A stretch of DNA of 64,000 bases from Oegoconia quadripuncta (GCA_949316235.1 OX438744.1:24477578-24541577), one strand, 5' to 3'; shown: positions 42,960-54,010, counted from the first letter of the stretch. A program made the numbers and translations. Notes: generated from the letters alone by a model not told the origin.

Positions 42960-44300
42960 TAACACGATCTTTTGGTCTAAGTCTACGTGGACGATATAAT
43001 CATTTGTTCAATCAATGGTGTCCGGATTTTCCTAACTTTTTATCCGACTGCCCAAGTGGGTAATGTTATTCGAGTGTATGTATGTAAGTATGTATATAAA
43101 GATGTCTGATATATGTATGTATGTCCGTTCCTTTGGATCCTCTAGCCTAAACGATGTGACTGATTTCGAAGTGCAAGGTATCGTTAGATTCGCCAGGTAT
43201 CAACCTGGAATGTCATAGGATTCATTTTATGGTATAAAAAGTTAACATGGCGTCGGCAAAATACATAATATTGCTGGCGGGTTTGTTTTAATAATTAAAT
43301 AGTTATCAATATAGCGTTATTGGTAATGTGGTGATTGATTCACTGAGTACTTGTATTGTAATCCTTTATTTTCCTTTTCTTTTCCTTCCTTGGTTGTAGC
43401 CTACCTCTCTTGTAGATTAAAAAAAAGTTAAACAACACAATTTGATTATTATAAGTTGAACGTATTTGTTTATAATGAATTAATGGTGATGAAATCACTC
43501 AAACAGTTTCCTACAGAATCCAAAATACTCTATGCATTACCTAGTTTATTTGAAATTATAATGATGAAACGCATAAACGTCATAAAGCGCCGCGTCAACA
43601 GACCGAAATAATCGGCGTAACCGAGTTCGGGGAGTTGTGTAACGCGTACAATAACCCGCTCGAACTGCGTCCTCAGTTTACAAGATACAAGGTCTTCGTG
43701 TTGTGTTTGTTAAACTTTGACCAATCATACTTTATACCGGATGATTTTTTTACTGTAAGTCGTGTAAATCGTGCAAAGTTTGCATAGTTTGGAACTAGAT
43801 AATGGTGTAAGCGTCCGAAATATTTTAATTATCCAAGTAATATTATAAATGCGAAACTTTGGAGGTATGTTTGTTGCTCAATCACGCGAAACCGATGCAC
43901 CGATTTGGCACACAGGTAGAAAATTTCTTGGAATAACGCATATGATAGTTTTTATGCCAGTAAAAGGGGGGAATTTAGCGATTGATTATACAAACACGAT
44001 ATATCCCTAGGTATATAGTAGCATAGGTCCCATGTTCTAGCCATCTCCCTGCCATCGCAACCAACTAAAGATCACGCAAATATTACATTCTTGAGGGAAA
44101 ACCAGGTGACCGCAATAATAATGAACATATTTCTGAATAGATAAAAACACTTTCTAAAATTTACGAGTCGCCTTTTCATGTAAAATATGATGGGTCAAGT
44201 ATATTAATATTTCATTCCTTATATCATAATCATTTACTCGTCTCTAGGTATTGAGGTGTCCTATAAAAATAATCCATTCTGTGCTGAATAACTATTTATT
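42960..44300. other. Intron 3 DNA with LINE-tail fragments
   Basis: 43790-43830 resembles a SINE C2 3' end (TTGGAACTAGATAATGGTGT). 43848-43925 has the RTE tail motif AATATTATAAATGCGAAAC. The rest is unrecognised. Confidence 0.4.
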
Positions 44301-44302
44301 AA

Positions 44303-45110
44303 CCCCCGAATAGAAACGGCGGGTGTTATGTGATTGACGGCGTTATGTGTGTGTCCAGTTTTTGCCCTGATGTGTCCAAAAATGATTCACTGTTCTTGCA
44401 CGTTCACCCATTGTCTCCTTGGGTATAGCTGAAAATCAGTGCTTTGCTTTTTGAGCAATTCCATACACTGAGTTATGAGCATTTTGTGTTGCTGCAGCAC
44501 ATACATACATTAACAATAATAATACGTTACCATAATTTATAACAATCTATACAATTGTTTTTTTTTTTCGTTTTATTCTCTCCTCTAGGAAAAGCAGAGG
44601 GATCTAAGCCCATAACAGCCATGTCTTATTTCTCTTATTTCTTCAGTTTATTAGTCAGTTTCAGTCAAAACAAGTAATTCGTCGTATACTTGGCGTATAC
44701 AGAGTCTAGTCACAGTCAAGTCATTCTTCAGTAAAGTGGCAGATGCTTTACAAAAGATTTTGGCGGCTTCTTGTGGGAACCCGAAAGCTTAGTTACACAC
44801 TTTAATTTACACTTCCCTTTACTTGTACACCATCACTAACTTTTGCTGCACAATATCCTGCCATTATTAAGCTTCAAAAGTCAGAATGCACAGATTATAA
44901 GAATTATAAAGAAAATTGCAACTTCACTCGCCGAGATCCCGCCAAAAAGCCCTATACAATTGCAATTCTGCCTAAAAGTTAAATGTATATCTGTGACTGG
45001 AGAAATAAATAAATCTTTCCCAATAATGAGTGGTCCGATTTGAGTCTAGTTTTATATATTTAAGATTAAATTATGGGAAACATTATAGCCATGACCATTC
45101 TGTATAAACA
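44303..45110. mobile_element. Family D copy interrupted by families G and F
   Basis: 44303-44400 (ACCCCCGAATAGAAACGGCG, GTGTGTCCAGTTTTTGCCC) and 45018-45095 (AATGAGTGGTCCGATTTGAG) are parts of one family D copy. Between them lie family G (44415-44515) and an inverted family F (44620-44965). Confidence 0.6.
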
Positions 45111-45354
45111 TAGCTGGGCACCTTTAATCATATAATTTAGTACGTGAGGTATCTTTTTGGTAAATACAAGTAGTATGGTACTGTATTAACGATTAACGGA
45201 CTTGGGGAAATTTAACGGAAGTTAACGAGTCCGTTAACAGTTTTTTTAAAGTTAACCAATGATTTCATCCGTTAGTCGTAGTATTAACTTCGTTAATTAA
45301 CGATTAACCCAGCTATGTGTCTACACAGAGCAACTTCATATTTCAACGTAAGAT

Positions 45355-45555
45355 AAATGATAACATTTGTTGAATGTCAGTTCAAATCTACTGGAAATGA
45401 TAAACGGGCTTATTGCATTTATCTGTCAGTCAGTATTGTCACAGATTACTAATAAGTTACTAAAGTAAGTATTGTCAAGCTACTATATCTTCTCAACTGT
45501 CGTAAAAGAAGCAGCGCAAGAAACCCACAGGATCATTGCTGTCCTTTTTTTTTAA
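45355..45555 (+). mobile_element. LINE 3' end fragment
   Basis: TTTGTTGAATGTCAGTTCAA, TGCATTTATCTGTCAGTCAG and AAGAAACCCACAGGATCATT; same family as 26756-26938 and 54655-54805. Confidence 0.6.
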
Positions 45556-45559
45556 TTAT

Positions 45560-45795
45560 GGTTTTTATGGTGGATACGCTGTTGACCACAATCTCACCTG
45601 ATGGGAAGTGACAATGTGACGCGATCTCAGTAGAGGCCTAATCACCATGCTCTTGAAGATCCCAAGATTGTAGGATTCAGGAAAGACTGACGCCGGAAGG
45701 GAGTTCCATGCCTTGGCTGTTCGCATTATGAATGAAGAGTCGAACCGCTTAGTGCGAATGTTCGGTATGTTAACTACATACGGTTTTTAATAAAA
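45560..45795 (-). pseudogene. LINE RT C-terminal end
   Basis: The minus strand translates as FDSSFIMRTAKAWNSLPASV, then YNLGIFKSMVIRPLL and a HIVTSHQVRLWSTAYPP end, a C terminus widely found in moth LINEs. Coding part only. Confidence 0.65.
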
Positions 45796-46372
45796 AGGAT
45801 ACTTGATGATGTTTCAGGCTCACTCTTGAATCTGAAACATATCTTGATAAACAATAAACGTGGTTCGATAAAGGACTGCTGCAAACAGTCGTTTGCTTGT
45901 CAAAATCAATTGACAGATATCATGTCAAGGAGCTTAAATATAATCCACAATCGTATCGAATAAGATAATTTAATTTTGCGTTATTGTATACGTGTGTGTA
46001 TTATTTCTTTATTATTTTTACCGTTTGCACTGTGGGAGCTCAAGTCTCACAAAAAGCTATATTACCAAGTTACAATTTGGATGTCGCCGTATGCATTGAA
46101 TAAACATTTAGTTACACAGGGGTTTTATTTATTTATTTATGTTAAGGAAAACCAACAGCCATGTTAAATCACAAATAACAATGGAAAATTATACCTTTAT
46201 TTTTTTTTTAGTAGTTTGGCGAATCTACCTTTTTGATTATGTTGTGTATGAGCGTCGGTGGCTCAGCGGTTAAGACGCGGACTCCCAGGCCATGTACCGA
46301 AATGTTTATAAACTAAATTTAATTACTTATATGCATTTATCCGACTGCTCTTAAACGGTGAAGGAAGACATC

Positions 46373-46674
46373 GGTGTCGATTCGGATGTACAACAACTAA
46401 ACTAAAACCAGTTTTGGAGTGGTGCCGTCGCATCATACTGTTCCAGGGAGAAAGAGACAGTACTACTTAAAACTGGTTTTAGCTTAGTTTAGTTTAGTTT
46501 AGTTTGTGTACATCTGAATTGCGGTGTGGGGACTTGGAGATACACAAATTAGACACACAAGTTGTCTCGACGATGGTCGTTTATTGTCTAATTAACTTAC
46601 TGACTAAAAGATGGGTATCGACTACCTTATGTATGTTCGGGGAAAGGTGATTCATACACTACAGAATCGACACC
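46373..46674 (-). mobile_element. MITE copy 2, interrupted
   Basis: 46373-46519 plus 46668-46674 (154 bp) equal the 150-bp element of 1029-1178 read on the other strand. Shared inner blocks are GTGGTGCCGTCGCATC, CTGTTCCA and ACAGTACTACTT. Confidence 0.85.
46520..46663 (+). mobile_element. 144-bp TG...CA unit with 4-bp duplication (solo-LTR-like)
   Basis: Starts TGCGGTGTGGGG and ends CACTACA, with GAAT directly before (46516-46519) and after (46664-46667). TG/CA ends and a 4-bp duplication are the marks of an LTR-element insertion left as a solo LTR. A relative fragment is at 33816-33942. 144 bp is short for an LTR, so another class cannot be excluded. Confidence 0.55.
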
Positions 46675-46902
46675 ATTGTGAGGAAACCTGCATACCTGAG
46701 AAATTAAAATTCTAAGGCATGTGAAGTCTTCAACCCGCACTGGGTCAGCGTGGTGGACTATGACCCATACTCCCTAATTATACGAGGGAAGGCCTATATC
46801 CCTGCAGTGGGATGTTTACGGGCTGATGATGATGATGTGAGTAGGTATGTGTAATGATACAAAGCTTCCTTTAACGGACTTCATCAACAGCCTTACACTT
46901 TT

Positions 46903-47150
46903 TGGTTCGGTTTGGTTGGTGATAGGGCATTTTAAATGTCCGCCTGGCTAGCTACCACTATCTCATCTAAATCTGCTGCCAAACAGCAATGTTAATAGCA
47001 TTATTGTGTACCTCTTGTCAAAGATAAGATAGCCAGTTCCCCAATTGTTGGGGTTTCCGGGTCAGTACGCTTCCACCCTCGGCCTCATCTTCACTTAACA
47101 TCAGGTGTGATTGAGTTCAAGTGGTAACCCCGATGTGCATAAAAAAAAAC
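46903..47150 (+). mobile_element. SINE family A, 5'-truncated
   Basis: Begins at GGTTCGGTTTGGTTGGTGAT, then TGTCCGCCTGGCTAGCTACC and the 3' half, ending GTGCATAAAAAAAAAC. Confidence 0.85.
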
Positions 47151-47720
47151 ACGTCCCCATTGTTGGAGCACAGCACAGGAGTCTCTGGGAAAGTGTATGA
47201 ACCATGCTCTGCCACGCGGGCCCAGTGCGAATATGACTGGTCACCTGACAGTCAGTAAACCACCCCTGTAAGCCACCCACTTGGCTTAACAACTGCCGTC
47301 AATTGAAAACAACCGGGACCGACTATTTAACGTGTCCTCCGAGGCACGGAAACACTCATATTAAAATATCATTAGTGGTACTTAACCCATCCAAGGACTG
47401 ACCGCGCCTGACATTGCTTAACTTAATCCAAAGGAAATTAAATTAAATAAAAGGATATGTAGTGAGTAACATTAAATGTAACCTAGGCACTAGGTCTTTG
47501 ACCCCGGTGCCAATGTCATCGAACTTGCCTGCGTCACCCACTCTTTCTTTGACAGCATCTGAAAGCTTCCGTGCATGTGGCATCACTGTTTTCTAATTAT
47601 GCTGCCAATAAAATTGAAATGACGCGACGGTTTCAAATTTTATTTTTATCTTAACCATCTTAATTTATTGACCGATGTTGACCTTAAATTATAAATATAG
47701 GTATGTTACAACAAGGTTTT
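47151..47720. other. Repeat-like intron DNA
   Basis: 47310-47360 (GACCGACTATTTAACGTGTC...CGAGGCACGGAA) is a phrase common in moth repeats, also hinted at 27340. No gene. Confidence 0.4.
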
Positions 47721-47726
47721 GGGTCA

Positions 47727-48043
47727 TCATCATCATCAGCCCGTAAACATCCCACTGTAGGGATATAGGCCTTCCCTCGTATAGTGAGGGAGTATGGGCC
47801 ATAGTCCACCACGCTGGCCCAACGCGAGTTGGGGACTTCACATGCCTTAGAATTTTAATTTCTTAGGCATGCAGGTTTCCTCACTATGTTTTCCTTCACC
47901 GTTTAAGAGCAGTCGGATAAATGCACATAAGTTATTAAATTAAATTTAAGAACTCATTAGTACATAGCTTGTCTGGGAATCGAATCCGGACCTCCCAAAT
48001 TGGGAGACCGTGTCTTAACCCCTGAGCCACAGACGCTCGCGTT
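47727..48043 (-). mobile_element. SINE family B, full length
   Basis: Minus copy from ATCATCATCAGCCCGTAAAC through CACGCTGGCCCAACGCG and GGGAATCGAATCCGGACCTC (B-box) to the head complement TGAGCCACAGACGCTC. Confidence 0.9.
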
Positions 48044-48336
48044 TTTAGGTACTACATTATTATGGAGGAACGTGTCCTTCTGACACACGATAGAAGGTCA
48101 CAATTACAAGATTTTTCATAGAAAAAACTCGTATTATAATGGCGTAATGGAAAACTAGAAAAATCTTTGCATGAGTAGATGAGTGAGGGGACGTAAATTT
48201 AATCTCGTGGATCGTTGTTGTTCTGCGATTTTAAGTTATTTCTGTGGACATATATATAATGATACGAACTTTATTAAATAGAGCGTTCTTGACATTAAAA
48301 GTATATACAAGAACATCTACGGTTCATCATTCGAAA

Positions 48337-48400
48337 TACAGAAACAACGAATATTATGTTATAAACGTTAAACACACACATAATATTCGTTGTTTCTGTA
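48337..48400. repeat. Perfect 23-bp inverted repeat, 18-bp spacer
   Basis: TACAGAAACAACGAATATTA plus TGT at 48337-48359 pairs with 48378-48400. It lies 270 bp before exon 4. Confidence 0.85.
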
Positions 48401-48668
48401 CTTGTGTTTTATTGTTTTAGTTGTGTTTTTCATATGCAAAATTTGTTATGTGTGTGTACATGGATGCAAATAAATGCTTATCTATCTATCTATATATATA
48501 CATAAATGCACGCGTAACAGGTGAATCCATCGTTGTTGAAAAGTCTATATAGATTCGTTGATGTAAGGTCCCTTAGTCGCCTTTTAAAACACCCCCGAAA
48601 TAGACGAGTTGGTTCGGAAAAATTTATATGTTAAAAAAAATATCTAAACAATATTCTCAATGTTCCAG

Positions 48669-48800
48669 ATGGTTGGTCCGCGTGCTGGAAGACGTACAGG
48701 GCGGCGAGCTGAAGACGCGTCAGGGCTACGTGCCAGCCAGGGTTCTGCAGGAGACGAGAGCTGCGGAGCGGGACGAGACGGCGCTTGCAGCCAGAAGGCA
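48669..48800 (+). CDS. unc-89: Unc-89/obscurin-like, exon 4 (second half of SH3)
   Basis: The acceptor TGTTCCAG|ATGG supplies the last base of the codon split at exon 2 or exon 3 (phase 2). The donor AAGGCA|GTAAGT is phase 2. It encodes WLVRVLEDVQGGELKTRQGY and VPARVLQE, that is the conserved Trp, the RT-side strand and the GYVP end of an SH3 domain, then a charged helix ETRAAERDETALAARRQ leading to the DH domain. It joins exon 2 directly to give a normal-length SH3, or through exon 3 to give one with an enlarged n-Src loop. Only one Trp of the usual WW pair is present, which is common. The longer frame starting at 48660 is a shadow in the wrong frame. Confidence 0.92.
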
Positions 48801-48861
48801 GTAAGTACTAGCAGCCCTTTAAAACCGATGTACCTTATGCGTAGACGGAGGCCCGTAGGTA

Positions 48862-49290
48862 TTAAATCAAATCAAAATATTTTATTTCATAGGATAAAAT
48901 TATCACTTGAAAACGTCACTATTAATATTAATATTACCTTTAAATTTACGGCTCATTCACAAAGCTGACACCCCAGAGAAGAACGAGCAAGAAACTCTAG
49001 GGTTGCTCTTTTAAACAGATTATGGGTTACAATTTGAGATTTGATAATTATATGAGTCGGGGATGCGCCGGGCGTGGGTGGGCGTTGCTAGCGACCGGGA
49101 AATTTGTTTATCCCACGGGTACTACTCACTTTATCGGAATATTAAATATCCTATGTCTTAACTCTTAATCCAGATTATATTCTATCAATACACCAAATTC
49201 CATCCAAATCCGTTCAGCCGATTCGCCGTGATTGAACAACAAACAAACAAAAATCCAACCTTTCGCATTTATAATATTAGTTGGGTTATA
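48862..49290 (-). mobile_element. LINE 3' ends before the mariner element
   Basis: 48862-49020 is a minus-strand Jockey-type tail (AAATATTTTATTTCATAGGA, GAACGAGCAAGAAACTC). 49085-49290 is an RTE-like 3' region (TTTATCCCACGGGTACTACT, CAAATCCGTTCAGCCGATTC, CTTTCGCATTTATAATATTA). The Tc1/mariner element inserted at its end. Confidence 0.65.
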
Positions 49291-49292
49291 TA

Positions 49293-49560
49293 CAGGGCGT
49301 CCCAAAGTTATGGGACATGAAGGGGAAGTACCTTAAATATCGTAGATAGTGAATTTTGCTCAAAGAAGACTTTATGTTATTTTTAAAAGTTAGTAATTCT
49401 GCATTCATAGATTTTCTAAAAATTACTTGCTTCGGCTGGGAATCGAACCGACTTAAATGTGAAAAAAAAAACACCCTACTTTTATGATGCCAATCGAAAG
49501 AATAGCTAAAAAATAATAACTCTGCCTAAGTAACATAGTATTTTAAAAGAAAGGAACAAC
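49293..49560 (+). repeat. Left terminal inverted repeat of the transposon
   Basis: Inverse of 51145-51412, ending GAAAGGAACAAC. Contains a 10-A run. The short minus frame here and its mirror in the right repeat are not genes. Confidence 0.93.
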
Positions 49561-50004
49561 ATAAAATGATTGAGTCAAATTTCAAGAAAGTTATTTATTG
49601 CCGACGACGTTCGAAAAGTAGCGATATTATCATTCCAAAGATAGCATTGATTATTCGTAAATAAGTACCCACTTCATAAAATAGGTACTAACATAGTTTT
49701 CCTTATTATAAGTGCACGTGTAGATGAAATGATAAAACTTGTATTTCAATACGTCCTCTGTAAGCTAGACAGAAGGCAAATTAAAAACAAAAATAAATAA
49801 TTTATAATTTGAAAATGGAACAGTTTATGACAGCGTTTGTTTGAATGCATACTTTTTAAGATATTTTAAAAAGAAGTGATATTTTTAAATGTTGTTCTTA
49901 AATTTGAAAATGGAACAGTATGTGCGAGCGTTTGTTTTTCGGATATTGATCTGTTTAGTCTCAATTCACTTACACAAGTGTTATTGTGTTAATTTATTGC
50001 GAAC

Positions 50005-51066
50005 ATGGCATATCAAGTAAGTTTTGATCTAATGGAAGCATATTTTTTGAACGATAAAGATATCTCTAGAAGTTTGCGGTGGTATGGCGTAAAATATCCT
50101 GATAGACAAATACCGTCTCGTAAAGTTTTGAAAAGGCTTGTGAACAATTTGAAAACTCTGGGACGTTTCGATAAACGCCCAAGAGAACCACAGCAAGAAA
50201 ACCATACGATCAACGACGAAGAACTTGGTATTTTAATTTACTTTTCGGCTTTTCCGAAAGCATCGGTGAGAGAAGGAGAACATGAAATTGGAGTTTCAAA
50301 AAGTAAAATACACCGTGTATTAAAAAAACACGGTTTTAAGAGTTATGTTGAAGGACGATTGGTTCAAAAATTACTTCCGGGTGATACAGAAAGGAGAAAA
50401 AATTTCTGTCTTGATATCCAGGCACGATTGCTCGAAGATCCAAATTTTTTGGATAATATTATTTGGACAGACGAATCTAACTTTAGCAATAACGGTATGT
50501 ATAACCGCAACAATAATCGTATTTGGTCTAAAGAAAATCCCCTACGAGTGACTGAAACTAATAACCAAGTGCGTTTTTCACTCAACTGTTGGTGCGGACT
50601 TTTAAAAAACCGGGTTTTCTTAATCCATTTTTACCAAGGAACCTTGAACACAGAAAAGTATTTAGGAATACTTCAAATTTTAAGGGATAAGATAAGAAAC
50701 CATTCCGCGGCGGAGCAAGAAAACTTAATTTTCCAACAAGATGGAGCTCCGGCTCATAATAGTCGGAGAGCAGCAGATTTTCTAAATGAATGTTTTCCTA
50801 CATGGATTGGTACAAATGGACCGATTAGATGGCCGGCCAGATCCCCGGACCTCACACCATTAGATTTCTTCTTTTGGGGATACGTGAAAGATATGCTATA
50901 CAAAAAGCGATACGAGAACGTAGGCGAGTTGCAAACAGAATTGTGCCATATCACATCGAGTGTTCACCATAAAATGATTAGAAAATCAACAGGCAGCGGG
51001 CTCATTAAAAGATTGGCGATTTGCGTAAGACAAGAGGGATCACATTTTGAGCATTTAATTAATTAA
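50005..51066 (+). CDS. Tc1/mariner-type transposase (353 aa)
   Basis: Catalyses cut-and-paste transposition of the element. The N-terminal about 130 residues form two helix-turn-helix-like parts; the first resembles the DUF4817-type domain of insect transposases, and VSKSKIHRVLKKHGFKS at about 97-113 is the second. The catalytic domain has D156 in IIWTDESNF, D246 in FQQDGAPAH and D287 in SPDLTPLDFFFWG. I count 40 residues between the second and third Asp, unlike the 34 of classical mariner, and the third residue is Asp as in mariner rather than Glu as in Tc1. Length is normal for the superfamily. The ATG follows GCGAAC, and there is no intron or stop. Likely functional, given nearly identical terminal repeats. 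Confidence 0.93.
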   Translation: MAYQVSFDLMEAYFLNDKDISRSLRWYGVKYPDRQIPSRKVLKRLVNNLKTLGRFDKRPREPQQENHTINDEELGILIYFSAFPKASVREGEHEIGVSKSKIHRVLKKHGFKSYVEGRLVQKLLPGDTERRKNFCLDIQARLLEDPNFLDNIIWTDESNFSNNGMYNRNNNRIWSKENPLRVTETNNQVRFSLNCWCGLLKNRVFLIHFYQGTLNTEKYLGILQILRDKIRNHSAAEQENLIFQQDGAPAHNSRRAADFLNECFPTWIGTNGPIRWPARSPDLTPLDFFFWGYVKDMLYKKRYENVGELQTELCHITSSVHHKMIRKSTGSGLIKRLAICVRQEGSHFEHLIN

Positions 51067-51144
51067 TTTACAAAAAAATACCTACTTAATTGACTACGGC
51101 AGTTTCATGTATGTTTTTTATTTGATTAAAATGATTAATTTCAC

Positions 51145-51412
51145 GTTGTTCCTTTCTTTTAAAATACTATGTTACTTAGGCAGAGTTATTATTTTTTAGC
51201 TATTCTTTCGATTGGCATCATAAAAGTAGGGTGTTTTTTTTTTCACATTTGAGTCGGTTCGATTCCCAGCCGAAGCAAATAATTTTTAGAAAATCTATGA
51301 ATGCAGAATTACTAACTTTTAAAAATAACATAAAGTCTTCTTTGAGCAAAATTCACTATCTACGATATTTAAGGTACTTCCCCTTCATGTCCCATAACTT
51401 TGGGACGCCCTG
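51145..51412 (-). repeat. Right terminal inverted repeat of the transposon
   Basis: Reverse complement of the left repeat. The differences I see are ATTTGC/ACTTGC and GACTCAAA/GACTTAAA. Confidence 0.93.
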
Positions 51413-51414
51413 TA

Positions 51415-52840
51415 TATTAAAATTCTGATGAGGGCGCCTCGTCATTTGTAGAGTCAGTCATTAGAAGAACTTTCGAGAATCAGTCATTTGTAGACTAAAC
51501 GTCCTCTGGATACTCGGCGTTCTCTTTTGAGCCAAGGAAGCCGTTGCAGGCAGTTGAAAATAGACCCAGACGATATTGACTATATTAAATCCAAAAGTAC
51601 AGCGACTTCCAACCGCTTGCCAACAGTATGTACCTAAACCACCACAAAATCTGAGCCAATAACTGCACGTGTACAACAAATCCGTTTACGATCTCGTTAA
51701 GCGCATTGGCATATCACTAACCTGCGGTTTCCCACTGCCAATTCGATCCATTAATATCCAGATCACCTAGTTAGTTTTCCGCCATTTTGCTCCAATAAAT
51801 CTTGTGTCGTCCGCTTTTAATGCCGACCGTTGTGTGAATCACAGGAAATGGACAAATCGTTAACCTGATCTGATCATTCATGTTCATTTCAAAGAAAAAC
51901 TTTGTAAATGAATAAAGATTTATTTACTTGACTTTAAAAGAGGTTTATCTATTTCCTCCGAATATCACAAAATGATAATATTGATATTTTTTTTCCTAAT
52001 GTAATCCATAAAATCCGAGAAAAGTTTTAGGGTTAATCATGGGCATTGAACTATGACCCAGAAACAAAAATTTAATCTGCTGTAGGTACATAATACGTAG
52101 GCATACACAAATCAAAACCGAAACCATTGAGCTAACTTCAATGGAATCGTAACCCTTCATAAACATAATTTGTAATTAAGTCTACGTATATGCAAGATAA
52201 TCTTCTATCTGTCAAAGTTATTGGAGCTCTTTGACTGTACACTATACACACATACATCATCACAAACACACACATACACGATATGTATAATGTAATCTTA
52301 GGTTAAAAAAATTATATAAGACATTTTGTTTTGTAAAAAAAAAACTTTGCTAACCTATGATATGGAAGAGTGGTTCCTCCTACTACAGGCTTTTCTGAGC
52401 TTAAAAGGAGGATCCTACAACTTGTATTGCCAATATGTAGTAAAGAAAATAAACGATTTTTGTTTAAATTGTTTTAAGTAGAATAAAATAACTTAATTCA
52501 ATGAGAATGATAAACGACATATATTATTCACCAGGTTACAGTTATATACTTCAGGAACAACACATGAGTTTCGCAGTTGTGTGCCCTGTGTCAGGCCAAT
52601 GACAAGGATCTGACTCAGCTTATGGTATAGCGAATGAGACCCACACCGTTGATAATTCTGCCCGAACCTACCCAGATTATTTTTATTTTTTTATGAGCGC
52701 ATCCAGCAGATATCATTCCATTGTAAGCCATCGACAAATCCATAAATATGTTGCCAATAACGGTGTGCTATGCCATTGTCGTCATTCCTGTCGGTGTAGC
52801 TTTCTCATTAATCCTTCGCTGTCTCCCTAGGCCTCGGAAT
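51415..52840. other. Intron 4 DNA, nothing recognised
   Basis: AT-rich. No exon with phase-2 borders, RNA or shared repeat was found. Confidence 0.4.
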
Positions 52841-52845
52841 CGTAA

Positions 52846-53163
52846 CGGGTTGATACTTGACCGCAATCACACCTGATGCTAAGTGAAGATGAGGTCGAAG
52901 GTGGAAGCGTACTTACCCGGAAACCCCAACACATTTGGGGGACTGGCTATCTTATCTCTGACAACCGGAACACAACAATGCTATTAACATTGCTGCTTGG
53001 CGGCAGATTTAGATAAGATGGTGGTAGCTAGCAAGGCGGACATTTAAAATGCCCTACCACCAACCAAACCGAGTACTTAAACATGTACCCCGCTGGGGAT
53101 CGAACCCGCGACCTCCGAATCGTAAACCCAATGTTGTTTACATTGAGCCACGGAGGCGGTTAA
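52846..53163 (-). mobile_element. SINE family A, near full length
   Basis: Minus copy from AACGGGTTGATACTTGACC to GCCACGGAGGCGGTT; the A-tail is missing. Confidence 0.9.
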
Positions 53164-53164
53164 A

Positions 53165-53735
53165 AATCGGTTTTCGGCTTTCATCGGTGCTAAAGTGAAC
53201 CGCTAAAAAACTCTTATGGTAATCGAACCGCAAGCCCTTTTTTACCGTTTATGACGAATAAACGTTACAAATTTTTAAAACTCATCCCACCCACTCAGTT
53301 TTGTCATCGTTCATTATGCGACGCTCGCAGTACGTTATCCAATTTATTATTTTAAAAGTCTTTAGCAATTTAGTCGTATCCAGGGTGAATATGAAACCAT
53401 CATCGCGAGGTGATTTGGCAAATGCAAAGCCAGTTGTTGCGACAAATTGTGTCTGCTTTGTCGAAGATTCGTGGAATAATGGCGACTTGTGCCTAAATTG
53501 TAATTTGAAAGAAAATTAAAGCTACTGATACAATACTTCATGGACAATATGACTAATCCACTGACTGCTATCCTTTGCAAGTTCCATTTCCTACTTACAC
53601 ACGATATTTCTTTCTTTAATTAGTCTAGGGTCCAAGGTAGCAATAGAATCACGTAGGGCACCGTCTACCTTCAGTAAACGCCGTGTCGAGTACCACTGTT
53701 GATCCTAGCTCATAGGAGTTAAAGTGGGAGGATTG
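53165..53735. other. Intron 4 DNA, a weak frame only
   Basis: A 72-codon frame at 53301-53519 shows no motif; I do not call it. 53630-53690 repeats the phrase GGGCACCGTCTACCTTCAGT, related to 1358-1390. Confidence 0.4.
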
Positions 53736-53739
53736 TGGA

Positions 53740-54010
53740 GGCGGGTTTGTCCTTTGCAAGACTTTTTACACTCTGAAAGACAGGATCAGGAACGAGGTGA
53801 TCCTTCGAGACCCAGTCGTTGAAATAGCTCTGACAGCAAGTTGAAGTGACAATAAGCAAGTCATTTGTGTCGCAGCAGCGATAATCGCTGGAGCAAGAGG
53901 GTTCTGTAGTCGAGATGGCGTAATGTGAGACGTCCTCCAGCTAGATGGAGCGACGATCTAAGTCGGGCCCTGGAAGCGACAGGCATTGGAATAGTGTGCC
54001 AGCCACTAAT
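53740..54010 (+). pseudogene. Decayed LINE RT C-terminal end
   Basis: In changing frames it reads KDRIRNEVILRDPVVEIALT, then SDNRWSKRVL and RPPARWSDDL. These are the order and motifs of a common insect RTE-like C terminus. Several stops and frameshifts; an old copy. Confidence 0.65.

Larger units (their letters stand above)
46250..46840 (+). mobile_element. SINE family B split by a MITE that is itself split
   Basis: The SINE B head (GAGCGTCGGTGGCTCAGCGG) runs to ATC at 46372 and resumes at ATTGTGAGGAAACC (46675). In between lies the MITE of 1029-1178 in reverse orientation, with matching ends GGTGTCGATTC and GAATCGACACC and a target duplication ATC/ATT. The SINE lacks part of its own head (ACTCCCAGGCCATG instead of the B-box segment). 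The ancestral junction ACATCGTGAGG is visible at 40574. Confidence 0.88.
49293..51412 (+). mobile_element. Intact Tc1/mariner-type transposon, 2120 bp
   Basis: The ends are CAGGGCGTCCCAAAG and its complement, flanked by TA on both sides (49291-49292 and 51413-51414), the target of the superfamily. The terminal inverted repeats are unusually long, 268 bp each (49293-49560 and 51145-51412). I see only two mismatches between them, so the insertion is recent. The single ORF, 50005-51066, is uninterrupted. Upstream of it, TTTGAAAATGGAACAGT occurs twice (about 49808 and 49901), each followed by a GCGTTTGTTT block, which may be promoter or binding sites. Apparently all parts for autonomy are present. 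Confidence 0.95.

Noticed and set aside
48660..48968. 102-codon + frame starting at 48660
   Set aside because: It covers exon 4 in the wrong frame; the frame starting TGG at 48670 joins the SH3 halves.
51231..51428. 65-codon frame and its mirror at 49286-49474
   Set aside because: Both are readings of the transposon's terminal inverted repeats.
53301..53519. 72-codon + frame with a Cys-rich end
   Set aside because: Weak protein character, no start context and no family resemblance.
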